A stretch of 64,000 nucleotides of DNA from Ketobacter sp964016105 (GTDB lineage Bacteria > Pseudomonadota > Gammaproteobacteria > Pseudomonadales > Ketobacteraceae): positions 124,001 through 188,000 of the forward strand of contig CAXHEX010000002.1 of the NCBI GenBank assembly GCA_964016105.1. The letters run 5' to 3'. The position numbers and the translations under genes are program-made. Positions 44,482 through 53,422 of this stretch are shown one piece after another; the first letter of the stretch is position 1; each line of letters starts with the position of its first letter. The notes below the pieces were generated by a model that was not told the DNA's origin, made no database searches, and was given only the letters and a program-made list of their open reading frames with translations.

Positions 44482-46884
44482 TTAGTGAGTACTCAATCGA
44501 TCGTCTTCATCTTTTTCGTCAATCTGTTTTATGTCAACAGGATCCTCGTCGGGCAACGGCTCCGGTACTTTTGATAAAGCCAAAGCTAATACCTCATCGA
44601 TCCATTTAACACTGTGTATATCCAAATCCTCTTTGATGTTGTCGGGGATCTCTTTCAGGTCACGCTCGTTCTCTTTCGGGATGATAATTGTGGTGATACC
44701 ACCCCGGTGTGCAGCCAGTAATTTCTCTTTGAGACCACCTATGGGCAACACCTGCCCTCCCAAGGTAATTTCGCCTGTCATTGCTACTTCCGATCGCACT
44801 GGGATGTTGGTTAAAACAGAAACCAGAGCCGTGCACATTCCTATACCCGCGCTGGGTCCATCTTTGGGCGTTGCACCTTCTGGGACGTGTATATGTATAT
44901 CATTCTTGTCACTGAAGTCAGGTTCTATGCCCAAACGCCGTGAGCGGCTTCTAACAACCGTGAACGCCGCTTGAATGGACTCTTGCATCACGTCCCCCAG
45001 CGATCCGGTTCTGATTTGCCGGCCTTTGCCCGGCACCACAGCAGCTTCAATGGTAAGCAACTCACCGCCAACAGATGTCCAGGCCAGTCCAGTCACTTGA
45101 CCTACACGATCTTCCTCTTCTTTTTTACCGAAGTTGAACTTTCTAACACCACAGTAATCCTCTAACAACTCCGGACTAACCCGAATGGACTCCATGGACT
45201 CATTTAACACGTTCTCTTTTACGTGCTTGCGACACACCTTAGCGATTTCCCTTTCCAGCCCACGCACCCCTGATTCTCGGGTGTAATAGCGAATCATGTT
45301 ACGAATGGCATCATCTTCAACATCAAGTTCTTCGCCTTTCAAACCATTCATCTTTCTTTGCTTGGGAACCAGGTATTGTTGCGCGATGTTGAGCTTTTCA
45401 TCTTCTGTGTATCCGGGGATTCGGATTACTTCCATCCTGTCCAACAGGGGGGCAGGAATGTTCATGGAGTTGGATGTACAGATAAACAGCACGTCGGAGA
45501 GATCATAATCCACTTCAAGATAATGATCGTTGAAGGTATTGTTTTGCTCAGGGTCAAGCACCTCCAATAATGCGGATGAAGGATCACCACGCATGTCCAC
45601 TCCCATTTTGTCTATCTCATCGAGCAAGAATAACGGGTTTTTCACCCCAACCTTTGAGATTTTTTGAATCAGTTTACCCGGCATTGAGCCTATATAGGTG
45701 CGCCTATGACCACGGATCTCAGCTTCGTCACGAACACCACCCAAGGCCATGCGCACAAACTTTCGGTTTGTCGCTTTCGCAATAGATTGACCCAGTGAAG
45801 TCTTACCCACTCCCGGTGGTCCCACCAGGCATAGAACAGGACCTCGTATTTTGTTGACCCGAGCTTGAACGGCCAAATACTCCAATATCCGTTCTTTCAC
45901 TTCTTCCAGCCCATAATGATCTTCGTCCAAAATGGTTTTGGCCTTTTTCAGATCATTTCTAACTTTGCTTTTCTTTTTCCACGGCAGATTAACTATCCAG
46001 TCCAGGTAGCTCCGTACTACGGTTGCCTCTGCGGACATGGGCGACATCATCTTCAATTTGTTCAGTTCAGCATGGGCCTTTTCCTTTGCTTCTTTGGTCA
46101 TGCCAGACTTATCAATTCGTTTTTCGAACTCTTCAAGTTCGTTACCGGTTTCTTCCAAATCGCCAAGCTCTTTTTGAATGGCCTTCATCTGCTCATTCAA
46201 ATAATACTCACGCTGGCTTTTTTCCATCTGCTTCTTAACTCTGCCGCGTATGCGTTTTTCCACCTGCAGCAAATCGATCTCACTTTCCATCAGGCTCATC
46301 AAGTGATCGATGCGCTCGCGCAGATCGAATATCTCAAGAATTTTTTGTTTTTCCTGAATTTTAAGTGCCAGGTGCGCAGCAATGGTATCCGATAAACGCC
46401 CAGGCTCCTCGATACTGCTAACGGAAGTGAGAATTTCAGCGGCAACTTTTTTGCTCAGCTTTACATACTGCTCAAACTGAGAAAGAAGAGAACGTGATAA
46501 AACTTCGCCTTCCCTCTCATCGATGTTGGAAGCTGGTGTTTCTGCAATATCAGCCACAAGAAATCCATTTTCTAACGTCACTGATCTTGTAAACGCGCGA
46601 TAGGCACCTTCCACTAGTACTTTCACTGTGCCGTCGGGGAGCTTCAATAATTGCAGGATTGTGGCGACCGTTCCCACCTGATAGAGGTCGTTAGGTGCGG
46701 GATCATCATCGGACGCATTGATTTGTGCCACCAGGACGATTTGTTTATCGTCTTCCATTGCCTCTTCAAGGGCCTTGATGGATTTTTCTCGTCCAACAAA
46801 TAATGGAATCACCATGTGTGGGTAGACGACCACATCCCGCAGGGCGAGTAAAGGGTATTGTTTATCTTCGATTGGCTGATTCAT
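44482..46884 (-). CDS. lon: ATP-dependent protease Lon
   Basis: An 800-residue Lon protease of the usual length. It has an N-terminal LON domain (PLLALRDVVVYPHMVIPLFVGREKS), a coiled-coil middle (residues 190-300), an AAA+ module (GPPGVGKTSL Walker A; LFLLDEIDKMG Walker B) and the proteolytic domain with the catalytic Ser in PKDGPSAGIGM and Lys in GGLKEKLLAAHRGG. It degrades misfolded and regulatory proteins. An upstream hairpin ends clpX, so lon has its own promoter in the 191-nt gap; I see no convincing sigma-32 element there. Confidence 0.98.
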   Translation of the reverse strand: MNQPIEDKQYPLLALRDVVVYPHMVIPLFVGREKSIKALEEAMEDDKQIVLVAQINASDDDPAPNDLYQVGTVATILQLLKLPDGTVKVLVEGAYRAFTRSVTLENGFLVADIAETPASNIDEREGEVLSRSLLSQFEQYVKLSKKVAAEILTSVSSIEEPGRLSDTIAAHLALKIQEKQKILEIFDLRERIDHLMSLMESEIDLLQVEKRIRGRVKKQMEKSQREYYLNEQMKAIQKELGDLEETGNELEEFEKRIDKSGMTKEAKEKAHAELNKLKMMSPMSAEATVVRSYLDWIVNLPWKKKSKVRNDLKKAKTILDEDHYGLEEVKERILEYLAVQARVNKIRGPVLCLVGPPGVGKTSLGQSIAKATNRKFVRMALGGVRDEAEIRGHRRTYIGSMPGKLIQKISKVGVKNPLFLLDEIDKMGVDMRGDPSSALLEVLDPEQNNTFNDHYLEVDYDLSDVLFICTSNSMNIPAPLLDRMEVIRIPGYTEDEKLNIAQQYLVPKQRKMNGLKGEELDVEDDAIRNMIRYYTRESGVRGLEREIAKVCRKHVKENVLNESMESIRVSPELLEDYCGVRKFNFGKKEEEDRVGQVTGLAWTSVGGELLTIEAAVVPGKGRQIRTGSLGDVMQESIQAAFTVVRSRSRRLGIEPDFSDKNDIHIHVPEGATPKDGPSAGIGMCTALVSVLTNIPVRSEVAMTGEITLGGQVLPIGGLKEKLLAAHRGGITTIIIPKENERDLKEIPDNIKEDLDIHSVKWIDEVLALALSKVPEPLPDEDPVDIKQIDEKDEDDRLSTH

Positions 46885-47044
46885 TTCTGGTTCCTGCTTC
46901 AGTGGGGCGCCAAAATGTGTGCCTTGCCTGAACCTACCCAGATAGATTGTGGTTCGATAAGTTCTTCGACGGCAGACGACAGTTATTGCATATACGTTTG
47001 GGCAATAAACTGTTTTTCAATGGGGTGAGCCTAATATTATGAAA

Positions 47045-47065
47045 TTGGGGCCCGTGAGGACCCCA
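47045..47065 (-). terminator. Possible weak terminator of clpX
   Basis: Short GC-rich inverted repeat, TGGGGCCC / GGACCCCA with one G-U pair, 10-30 nt after the clpX stop. The minus-strand tail ATTTCATAATATT is only moderately U-rich. Confidence 0.4.
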
Positions 47066-47075
47066 TTAATCGTTA

Positions 47076-48377
47076 TTAATCGTCGGGAACGGCCTTGGCC
47101 TGGTCATTGTTTTCATAAATCATCAAGGGCTCGGACTCTCCTTTAATCACTGCCCCATCAATGACAACCTTAACCAAATTATGCAGCGATGGAACATCGT
47201 ACATAGTATCCAGAAGAACCGATTCTAAGATGGACCGTAGCCCCCGGGCACCGGTCTTACGTTCCATTGCTTTTTTCGCTACGGCAACCAACGCATCATC
47301 TCGGAAATCCAAGTCAACTCCGTCCAAGTCAAACAGCTTGTTGTACTGCTTGGTCAGAGAATTCTTGGGCTCCGTGAGAATTTGCACCAATGCGTCTTCA
47401 TCCAACTCTTCAAGGGTGGCAATCACAGGTAACCTGCCCACAAATTCAGGAATCAGACCGTAACGCACCAGATCTTCCGGCTCCACTTCCTTCAATGTTT
47501 CACCCACAGAGCGCTTGTCATCCTTACTCTTAACGGTGGCCGAGAACCCTATTCCACTCTTTTCAGAACGATCACTGATCACTTTATCCAGGCCCGCAAA
47601 TGCACCACCGCAGATAAACAGGATGTTGGACGTATCTACTTGTAGAAATTCCTGCTGAGGATGTTTGCGCCCGCCCTGGGGAGGAACAGATGCAACGGTG
47701 CCTTCAATCAGTTTCAACAGCGCCTGCTGAACACCTTCTCCCGACACATCCCGGGTGATGGATGGGTTATCTGACTTGCGAGAAATCTTATCGATCTCAT
47801 CGATGTAGACGATACCCATTTGGGCTTTCTCCACATCGTAGTCACATTTCTGCAAGAGTTTTTGAATAATATTCTCGACGTCTTCACCAACGTATCCCGC
47901 CTCTGTAAGCGTGGTAGCATCGGCAATGGTGAAGGGAACATTGAGCAGGCGAGCTAATGTTTCAGCTAAAAGTGTCTTCCCGCTCCCTGTGGGGCCAATT
48001 AGCAAGATATTACTTTTGCCCAGCTCCACATCAGCGCTTCCGCTTTTCGCGGATTTTGCGGAACCAGAACGCAGGCGTTTATAGTGGTTATAAACAGCAA
48101 CCGATAACACCTTCTTAGCCCTGGCCTGACCAATAACATAATCGTCCAGTATTTCTTTGATCTCGACAGGTGTAGGAAGCTTATCAGTACTGCTGTCTTT
48201 ACTCTCCTCCTGAACTTCTTCGCGAATTATGTCATTACACAAGTCGACACATTCATCGCAGATAAATACAGAAGGCCCGGCGATTAGCTTGCGTACTTCA
48301 TGTTGGCTTTTACCGCAAAAGGAGCAATACAGTAGCTTTCCACTGTCTTCGCCTTTACCGTCTCTTTCATCAGTCAT
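47076..48377 (-). CDS. clpX: ClpXP protease ATP-binding subunit ClpX
   Basis: A 433-residue AAA+ unfoldase. The N-terminal zinc domain has four cysteines (CSFCGKSQHEV and CDECVDLC). Walker A is GPTGSGKTLLAE, Walker B IVYIDEIDKI, the pore loop GYVGED, and the ClpP-docking IGF loop is present as SGIGFSATV. It unfolds tagged substrates and feeds them to ClpP, which is encoded 130 nt upstream. The gap between the two has no strong terminator, so co-transcription is likely. Confidence 0.98.
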   Translation of the reverse strand: MTDERDGKGEDSGKLLYCSFCGKSQHEVRKLIAGPSVFICDECVDLCNDIIREEVQEESKDSSTDKLPTPVEIKEILDDYVIGQARAKKVLSVAVYNHYKRLRSGSAKSAKSGSADVELGKSNILLIGPTGSGKTLLAETLARLLNVPFTIADATTLTEAGYVGEDVENIIQKLLQKCDYDVEKAQMGIVYIDEIDKISRKSDNPSITRDVSGEGVQQALLKLIEGTVASVPPQGGRKHPQQEFLQVDTSNILFICGGAFAGLDKVISDRSEKSGIGFSATVKSKDDKRSVGETLKEVEPEDLVRYGLIPEFVGRLPVIATLEELDEDALVQILTEPKNSLTKQYNKLFDLDGVDLDFRDDALVAVAKKAMERKTGARGLRSILESVLLDTMYDVPSLHNLVKVVIDGAVIKGESEPLMIYENNDQAKAVPDD

Positions 48378-48507
48378 TTAGATACCTCATCTGCCCTGCA
48401 TCTGTTCCTATAGAAAGATGCAGCGAAAACCTCATTTTTGCAAGTCAGAGATTCTCATATTTTCTAGATTTGTTATAGTTAAAAGCCACAACTTATTGAT
48501 TTATAAG

Positions 48508-49137
48508 TTATCTTTTCTCAATAACTTCATCAACCAATCCATATTCTTTTGCATCATAAGCACTCATGAAATTATCTCGATCTGTGTCCTGCTCGATTTT
48601 CTCGAAAGGTTGACCGGTATGCCCTGCCAAAATGTCGTTCAGGCGCTTCTTCATCTGAATGATCTCGCGAGCGTGTATCTCAATATCTGAGGCCTGACCT
48701 TGGAAGCCACCCAGTGGCTGGTGAATCATTACTCGGGAATTCGGCAAACAATATCGTTTGCCCTGGGCGCCAGCGGTAAGAAGCAATGACCCCATAGAAC
48801 AGGCCTGGCCAATACACATGGTGGAAACGTCTGGCTTGATGAATTGCATGGTGTCGTAGATTGCCATACCAGCCGTCACTGAACCGCCGGGAGAGTTTAT
48901 GTAAAAATGAATGTCCTTATCTGGGTTCTCGGATTCCATAAACAGTAACTGAGCGACGATCAAGTTAGCCATGTGATCTTCAACCTGGCCCACCATAAAT
49001 ATGACCCGTTCTTTCAACAAGCGGGAATAAATATCAAATGAGCGCTCTCCGCGAGCTGTTTGCTCAATGACCATTGGCACCAAGCCGGTGTTCAAAATAG
49101 GGTTACGATCAACAAGTTCTTCGTATGGGTGAGACAT
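48508..49137 (-). CDS. clpP: ATP-dependent Clp protease proteolytic subunit ClpP
   Basis: A 209-residue serine peptidase that forms the double-ring core of ClpXP. The catalytic Ser is in GQACSMGSLLLTAG and the His in RVMIHQPLGGFQGQ; the Asp follows in the C-terminal handle region. YINSPGGSVTAGMAIYDTMQ is the oxyanion strand. A sigma-32-like promoter lies 60-85 nt upstream of the start, and tig is separated by its own terminator, so clpP-clpX appears to be an independent heat-inducible unit. Confidence 0.98.
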   Translation of the reverse strand: MSHPYEELVDRNPILNTGLVPMVIEQTARGERSFDIYSRLLKERVIFMVGQVEDHMANLIVAQLLFMESENPDKDIHFYINSPGGSVTAGMAIYDTMQFIKPDVSTMCIGQACSMGSLLLTAGAQGKRYCLPNSRVMIHQPLGGFQGQASDIEIHAREIIQMKKRLNDILAGHTGQPFEKIEQDTDRDNFMSAYDAKEYGLVDEVIEKR

Positions 49138-49196
49138 GACGTGATCCTTAGCTGCTGCAGCGTTATTTCGGCGATTAGTGAACTACCCTCTGGGGA

Positions 49197-49223
49197 ATAT
49201 GAGGCCATTAGGTAGCATTTCAA
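49197..49223 (-). promoter_or_regulatory. Heat-shock (sigma-32-like) promoter of clpP
   Basis: Minus strand: -35 TTGAAA (49223-49218), a 13-nt spacer and -10 CCTCATAT (49204-49197), matching the sigma-32 consensus CCCCATNT at all but one position. Predicted initiation near 49190, about 50 nt before the clpP ATG. Confidence 0.6.
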
Positions 49224-49295
49224 CAGTTTGGTGTAATTTTTTACAGGGTCTTCTTAACTATAGCGCCAATACAATCAGGATCACATGGTTTAGGC

Positions 49296-49322
49296 AAAAA
49301 AAAACGCGGCTTAAAAGCCGCG
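49296..49322 (-). terminator. Strong Rho-independent terminator of tig
   Basis: Stem CGCGGCTT (49305-49312) / AAGCCGCG (49315-49322) and nine consecutive T on the minus strand (49304-49296). It stands 24 nt after the tig stop and separates tig from clpP. Confidence 0.93.
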
Positions 49323-49345
49323 CTTTCTTTAACCAAATTAATGGG

Positions 49346-50659
49346 TTAGGCTTCCGCCTGCTCAGGCTGCTTTACAGCATCTTCGTAACTCATGGTTTCT
49401 TCGGTCACAGTGGCCTGCTCTAAAATAGAGTCTACAACCTGATCTTCCAGCACCATGGCTTCCACTTGCTGCAGCATTTTTTCGTTCTCGTAGTACCAGC
49501 TCACCACTTGATCCGGGTTCTCATAGGGCTGGGCCATTTCTTCGATGGTAGATCGGACTCGGTCGGCATCGGCTTTAATGTCTTTTTCTTTGATGAGTTC
49601 ACCCAGAACCAACGCCAACTTAACAGCGCGAGTGGCTTGAGCTTCAAATAGCTCTCCGGGTAGAGTGCTGGCATCAAAATTTGCGCCGCCACCAAATTGC
49701 TGAACCATCTGCTGACGCTGACGATCAATTTCTGCATCGATAAGCGCCTTGGGTACATCCACTTCATTCTTGTCCAGTACGCCATCCATCACCGCTTTCT
49801 TCACGCGATTTTTGATGGCATTTTGAAGCTCTCGCTCCATGTTTTGACGAATTTCTCCACGAAATTCTTCCAAATTAGACTCTTTCTGAGAGAAATTCTT
49901 GATGAACTCTTCGTCCACTTCAGGCAGTGTCTTCGCTTCCACCTTGTGCAAGGTGATCTTAAATTGAGCAGCCTGCCCTTTCAGGTCTTCTGACTGGTAA
50001 TCTTCTGGGAAGGTAACGTCGATGTTACGCTCTTCACCGTTGGTCATACCTACGATGCCGTCTTCAAAGCCGGGAATCATAGAGCCAGAACCTAACACCA
50101 GCTGCTGATTGTCGGCACTGCCACCGTCAAATGCTTCGCCTTCTTTAGTTCCAAGGAAATCGATGGTAACCCGATCGCCGCTCTCACAGGCTCGATCAAC
50201 CTCTTCGAACTCTGCTTTTTGCTCCCGCAGGCGCTCGATCATGTTGTCGATATCGCTCTCTTCAATCTCAGCCACAGGTCTTACCACCGAGATCTCATTC
50301 AAGCCCTGAACCGCGATCTCAGGATACACTTCAAAAGTGGCGACAAATTCCAGGTCTTCACCGGGCTTGTCATTGGTGCGCTCAATCTGGGGATAACCGG
50401 CGGGATTCAATGATTCTTTGGTCACCGCATCATAAAAGAAATTACTCACCACCTCGCCGATAACTTCTTCCCGTATGGATTTTCCAAAACGACGCTTCAC
50501 TTCACGTAAAGGCACCTTTCCGGGGCGGAAACCGTCAATTCTTACCTGTTTAGCTGCATCCTTTAATTTAGCGTCTACAGCGGTATCAATTTTCTCGGCT
50601 GGTACGCCAACGGTTAAGCGACGCTCCAGGCCAGAGGTGGTTTCCACGGAAACTTGCAT
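49346..50659 (-). CDS. tig: Trigger factor, ribosome-associated chaperone
   Basis: A 437-residue peptidyl-prolyl isomerase and chaperone at the ribosomal exit. The ribosome-binding signature is in GFRPGKVPLREVKRRFG near residue 45. The FKBP domain (residues 155-240) has DRVTIDFLGTKEGEAFDGG and MIPGFEDGIVGM. A long helical C-terminal domain ends in a Glu/Gln-rich tail. I chose the ATG at 50659, spaced 10 nt from AAGG and matching the family N-terminus MQVSVETTSGL; an ATG at 50665 is a near alternative. Confidence 0.97.
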   Translation of the reverse strand: MQVSVETTSGLERRLTVGVPAEKIDTAVDAKLKDAAKQVRIDGFRPGKVPLREVKRRFGKSIREEVIGEVVSNFFYDAVTKESLNPAGYPQIERTNDKPGEDLEFVATFEVYPEIAVQGLNEISVVRPVAEIEESDIDNMIERLREQKAEFEEVDRACESGDRVTIDFLGTKEGEAFDGGSADNQQLVLGSGSMIPGFEDGIVGMTNGEERNIDVTFPEDYQSEDLKGQAAQFKITLHKVEAKTLPEVDEEFIKNFSQKESNLEEFRGEIRQNMERELQNAIKNRVKKAVMDGVLDKNEVDVPKALIDAEIDRQRQQMVQQFGGGANFDASTLPGELFEAQATRAVKLALVLGELIKEKDIKADADRVRSTIEEMAQPYENPDQVVSWYYENEKMLQQVEAMVLEDQVVDSILEQATVTEETMSYEDAVKQPEQAEA

Positions 50660-50711
50660 AATCATGTCACCTTTATCAGTATTCAATCTTTGCAGGGTTG
50701 CAAAGCACAAA

Positions 50712-50738
50712 CCGGCAATACCCTCTGGGTATTACCGG
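50712..50738 (-). terminator. Hairpin between tRNA-His and tig (terminator or attenuator)
   Basis: Near-perfect 12-bp stem CCGGCAATACCC (50712-50723) / GGGTATTACCGG (50727-50738) with a TCT loop. The minus strand continues TTTGTGCTTTG, a moderate U-tract. It lies 20 nt after tRNA-His and about 50 nt before the tig start, so it either ends the tRNA transcript or limits read-through into tig. Confidence 0.6.
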
Positions 50739-50757
50739 CTTTGTTTATCAGCGAAAT

Positions 50758-50834
50758 TGGGGTGGACGATGGGACTTGAACCCACGACGACCGGAATCAC
50801 AATCCGGGGCTCTACCAACTGAGCTACGCCCACC
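50758..50834 (-). tRNA. tRNA-His (GTG)
   Basis: Cloverleaf with acceptor GTGGGCG/CGTCCAC, D-arm GCTCAGTTGGTAGAGC, anticodon stem CCGGATT-GTG-ATTCCGG, T-arm GTGGGTTCAAGTCCCAT and encoded CCA. An extra 5' G (50834) facing discriminator C is the tRNA-His identity element. Confidence 0.97.
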
Positions 50835-50894
50835 ATTAAACTTTTAGAATTGAGCAATAATACCCTGCCTGCTCAAAACAGACCAGATGGAAGG

Positions 50895-50971
50895 TGGCGC
50901 GCCCGGCAGGACTCGAACCTGCGACCCTCGGCTTAGAAGGCCGATGCTCTATCCAGTTGAGCTACGAGCGC
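50895..50971 (-). tRNA. tRNA-Arg (TCT)
   Basis: 77-nt cloverleaf: acceptor GCGCTCG paired with CGGGCGC, D-arm GCTCAACTGGATAGAGC, anticodon loop CTTCTAA (anticodon TCT), T-loop TTCGAGT and encoded CCA. Close to the E. coli argU sequence. Confidence 0.97.
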
Positions 50972-51013
50972 TTTGCTCGAGTTGCTTCTAACCATCTGAT
51001 TTCTAAAACTTAA

Positions 51014-51090
51014 TGGTCGGGGCAGAGGGATTCGAACCCCCGACATCCTGCTCCCAAAGCAGGCGCGCTACCAGACTGCGCTATGCCCCG
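51014..51090 (-). tRNA. tRNA-Pro (TGG)
   Basis: 77-nt cloverleaf: acceptor CGGGGCA paired with TGCCCCG, D-arm GCGCAGTCTGGTAGCGC, anticodon loop TTTGGGA (anticodon TGG), T-loop TTCGAAT and encoded CCA. It is the first of three tRNAs transcribed toward tig. Confidence 0.97.
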
Positions 51091-51286
51091 ATACCTGACC
51101 TATTGGGTCAAGAGGGCCGCATGATATACATACCGATGGGCGCCGTCAAATACTTTCATAAAACGCAATAAGATCAACCTGTTGCCTTACTTATTCCGCC
51201 AGTAAAGTAACTCCTGAGCTTTACCCGGGCCCAACTATGATGAGACAATACCGCGGCTAAGTTTGGCAATGAATAATTCCGATTCT

Positions 51287-52138
51287 ATGACAGCAAAAAT
51301 TATCGACGGCAGCGCCATTGCCAGCGAACTCAAACTGCAAATCAAATCAAAAGTGGAAACACGCAGAGCGAATGGCCTGAGAGCGCCGGGACTAGCGGTG
51401 ATCTTAGTAGGTTCAGATCCAGCATCTGGGGTTTACGTAAACCGAAAACGGCAATCCTGTGATGAAGTGGGTTTCTACTCAAAAGCCTATGATCTGCCGG
51501 AGAGCACGTCCCAGTCAGAGCTGAACGCGCTTGTAGACCAACTCAATGAAGACGACGCCATCGACGGAATCCTGGTTCAACTGCCACTTCCCTCTCATTT
51601 GGATGACAAAGAAATAATCGATCGCATCCGACCGGACAAAGACGTTGATGGCTTCCACCCCTACAACATGGGCCGGCTGGCACAACGGGTACCGCTGTTA
51701 CGCCCCTGCACGCCGAAAGGAATTATGCGATTGCTTGAGTCAACGGGAGTTGAGCCAAAAGGGTTAGATGCCGTTGTGGTCGGCGCATCAAATATTGTGG
51801 GCAGGCCCATGGCACTTGAACTTCTGCTGGCGGGGTGCACGGTGACGTCCTGCCATCGCTTCACCAAAAACCTGGAACAACATGTGGCGCGAGCAGAGCT
51901 GTTAGTGGTGGCAGTTGGCAAACCGGAATTTATCCCCGGGGAATGGGTAAGGCCTGGGGCTATTGTTATCGACGTCGGCATTAACCGCAGCGAAAATGGA
52001 AAACTTAAAGGCGATGTTGTATTTTCCAGCGCTCAGGAAAGGGCTGCTTGGATAACACCGGTTCCCGGCGGTGTTGGCCCCCTCACCGTAGCCACGTTAC
52101 TTGAAAACACTTTAATTGCGGCCCAAGAGCTACACTAG
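51287..52138 (+). CDS. folD: Bifunctional methylene-THF dehydrogenase / methenyl-THF cyclohydrolase
   Basis: Interconverts methylene-, methenyl- and 10-formyl-tetrahydrofolate. With the ATG at 51287 it has 283 residues and begins MTAKIIDGSAIA, as in Pseudomonas FolD; an in-frame ATG at 51269 would add six residues. Signatures are VNRKRQSCDEVGF with the catalytic Lys, QLPLPSHLD, DKDVDGFHPYNMGRL and the dinucleotide-binding VVVGASNIVGRPMA; it ends TPVPGGVGPLTVATLLENT. It is the first gene after the tRNAs on the plus strand and is followed 49 nt later by ppiB. Confidence 0.96.
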   Translation: MTAKIIDGSAIASELKLQIKSKVETRRANGLRAPGLAVILVGSDPASGVYVNRKRQSCDEVGFYSKAYDLPESTSQSELNALVDQLNEDDAIDGILVQLPLPSHLDDKEIIDRIRPDKDVDGFHPYNMGRLAQRVPLLRPCTPKGIMRLLESTGVEPKGLDAVVVGASNIVGRPMALELLLAGCTVTSCHRFTKNLEQHVARAELLVVAVGKPEFIPGEWVRPGAIVIDVGINRSENGKLKGDVVFSSAQERAAWITPVPGGVGPLTVATLLENTLIAAQELH

Positions 52139-52187
52139 GCCCTACTATAACCACCAAACCATCTTGCAAATAAACAGGACTCTAGAT

Positions 52188-52700
52188 ATGGAAGCATTAC
52201 TGGTAATTCTTCACACCAACTTTGGCGATATCAAACTTGAGTTAAATAAGGAAAAAGCCCCCATAACCGTGGAAAACTTTGTTAGCTACGTAAAAGACGG
52301 CCATTATAATGGCACCGTATTTCATCGCGTAATTGATGGCTTTATGGTTCAAGGCGGTGGTTTTGATGCAGACATGCAGCAGAAGTCAACCAAAGACCCC
52401 ATTAAAAATGAAGCTAACAATGGCTTGAAAAATGATGTGGGCACCGTGGCTATGGCTCGCACACAAGACCCACATAGTGCCAGCGCACAGTTTTTTATTA
52501 ATGTTAAAAACAACGACTTTTTGAATTTCTCCGCTGAAACAACCCAGGGCTGGGGCTACGCCGTGTTCGGAAAAGTGGTTGACGGCATGGACGTTGTGGA
52601 AAAAATAAAAACGGTAAAGACGGGTAATAAAGGTTTCCACCAGGATGTACCACTGGACCCAGTTATCATCGAAACTGCTGAGCTAGTTAGTGCGGAATAA
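52188..52700 (+). CDS. ppiB: Cytoplasmic peptidyl-prolyl isomerase (cyclophilin)
   Basis: A 170-residue cyclophilin. Active-site residues are in YNGTVFHRVIDGFMVQGG (Arg and Phe/Met), ARTQDPHSASAQFFINVKNN (Gln, Phe) and the WGYAVFGKVVDGMDVVEKI stretch. No signal peptide, so it is the cytoplasmic form. The start at 52188 gives the family N-terminus; the frame is open farther upstream into the folD end. It overlaps lpxH by one base (TAATG). Confidence 0.95.
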   Translation: MEALLVILHTNFGDIKLELNKEKAPITVENFVSYVKDGHYNGTVFHRVIDGFMVQGGGFDADMQQKSTKDPIKNEANNGLKNDVGTVAMARTQDPHSASAQFFINVKNNDFLNFSAETTQGWGYAVFGKVVDGMDVVEKIKTVKTGNKGFHQDVPLDPVIIETAELVSAE

Positions 52701-53422
52701 TGCGCCGCCTATTTATCTCAGATTTACACCTTGAAGATAAGCGCCCGGAAATAACTCGGGCGCTTTTTTCATTACTTGATCATTTCAACGATAAAATAGA
52801 TGAGCTTTATATTCTTGGTGATCTGTTTGAAATCTGGCTGGGGGATGATGCCCTCACTGAAACAGCAAAAAGAGTCAGTGAGCGCCTGAATAAATTATCG
52901 GAAACCGGCGCAGCGGTCTTCATTATGCACGGAAACCGCGATTTCTTGCTGGGAGAACAGTTCTGTGAAGCCAGCGCAGCCAATCTAATTGAAGATCCAC
53001 ACATAATTCACATGGATGGCCGCAAAGTACTTCTCATGCATGGTGATACACTCTGCATAGAGGATCAGCTCTACATGGATTTTCGCAACACTGTCCGCAA
53101 CAGCACCTGGCAAAAGGCCTTCCTGCAAAAATCCATTGAAGAGAGAATCGCTTTTGGCAAGCAAGCTCGCAATCAAAGCCAGGAAGATGCAAAAGAAAAA
53201 AGCTACGAAATCCTGGATGTGACACCTTCAGAAGTCATTCGAGTTATGGACCATCATCAGGTGGATTTATTTATCCATGGCCACACCCACCGTCCAGCCC
53301 GTCATACTCTGATCACACAGGCTGGCCCATCAGAACGAATTGTGTTGGGTGATTGGCACAAACAAGGATGGTATCTGTACCAGGATGATAATCAGCTAGA
53401 GCTGAAAAGTTTCCAGTTTTAA
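52700..53422 (+). CDS. lpxH: UDP-2,3-diacylglucosamine pyrophosphatase LpxH
   Basis: A 240-residue Mn-dependent metallophosphoesterase that makes lipid X in lipid A synthesis. The metal motifs are SDLHLED, GDLFEIWLGDD, MHGNRDF, LMHGDTLC and HGHTHRP, all intact. Translationally coupled to ppiB. Its 3' end overlaps the convergent miaE gene by 4 nt, so the two transcripts must interfere or read through. Confidence 0.96.
   Translation: MRRLFISDLHLEDKRPEITRALFSLLDHFNDKIDELYILGDLFEIWLGDDALTETAKRVSERLNKLSETGAAVFIMHGNRDFLLGEQFCEASAANLIEDPHIIHMDGRKVLLMHGDTLCIEDQLYMDFRNTVRNSTWQKAFLQKSIEERIAFGKQARNQSQEDAKEKSYEILDVTPSEVIRVMDHHQVDLFIHGHTHRPARHTLITQAGPSERIVLGDWHKQGWYLYQDDNQLELKSFQF

Noticed and set aside
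45865..46395. Plus-strand open frame of 176 codons
   Set aside because: Antisense to lon, with Phe/Leu-rich composition that mirrors lon codons; no support as a gene.
47025..47075. Possible sigma-32 promoter for lon (CCCCATTGAAAAACAG on the minus strand)
   Set aside because: The -35-like TTGAAA is followed at the right spacing by only a poor -10 (CCAAACGT), too weak to claim.
50475..50822. Plus-strand open frame of 115 codons
   Set aside because: It runs antisense through the start of tig and into the tRNA-His gene, so it is not a coding region.
50758..51090. tRNA cluster as an integration site for the accessory genes
   Set aside because: No integrase, direct repeat of a tRNA 3' end or foreign-looking gene adjoins the tRNAs; flanks are tig and folD in their usual order.
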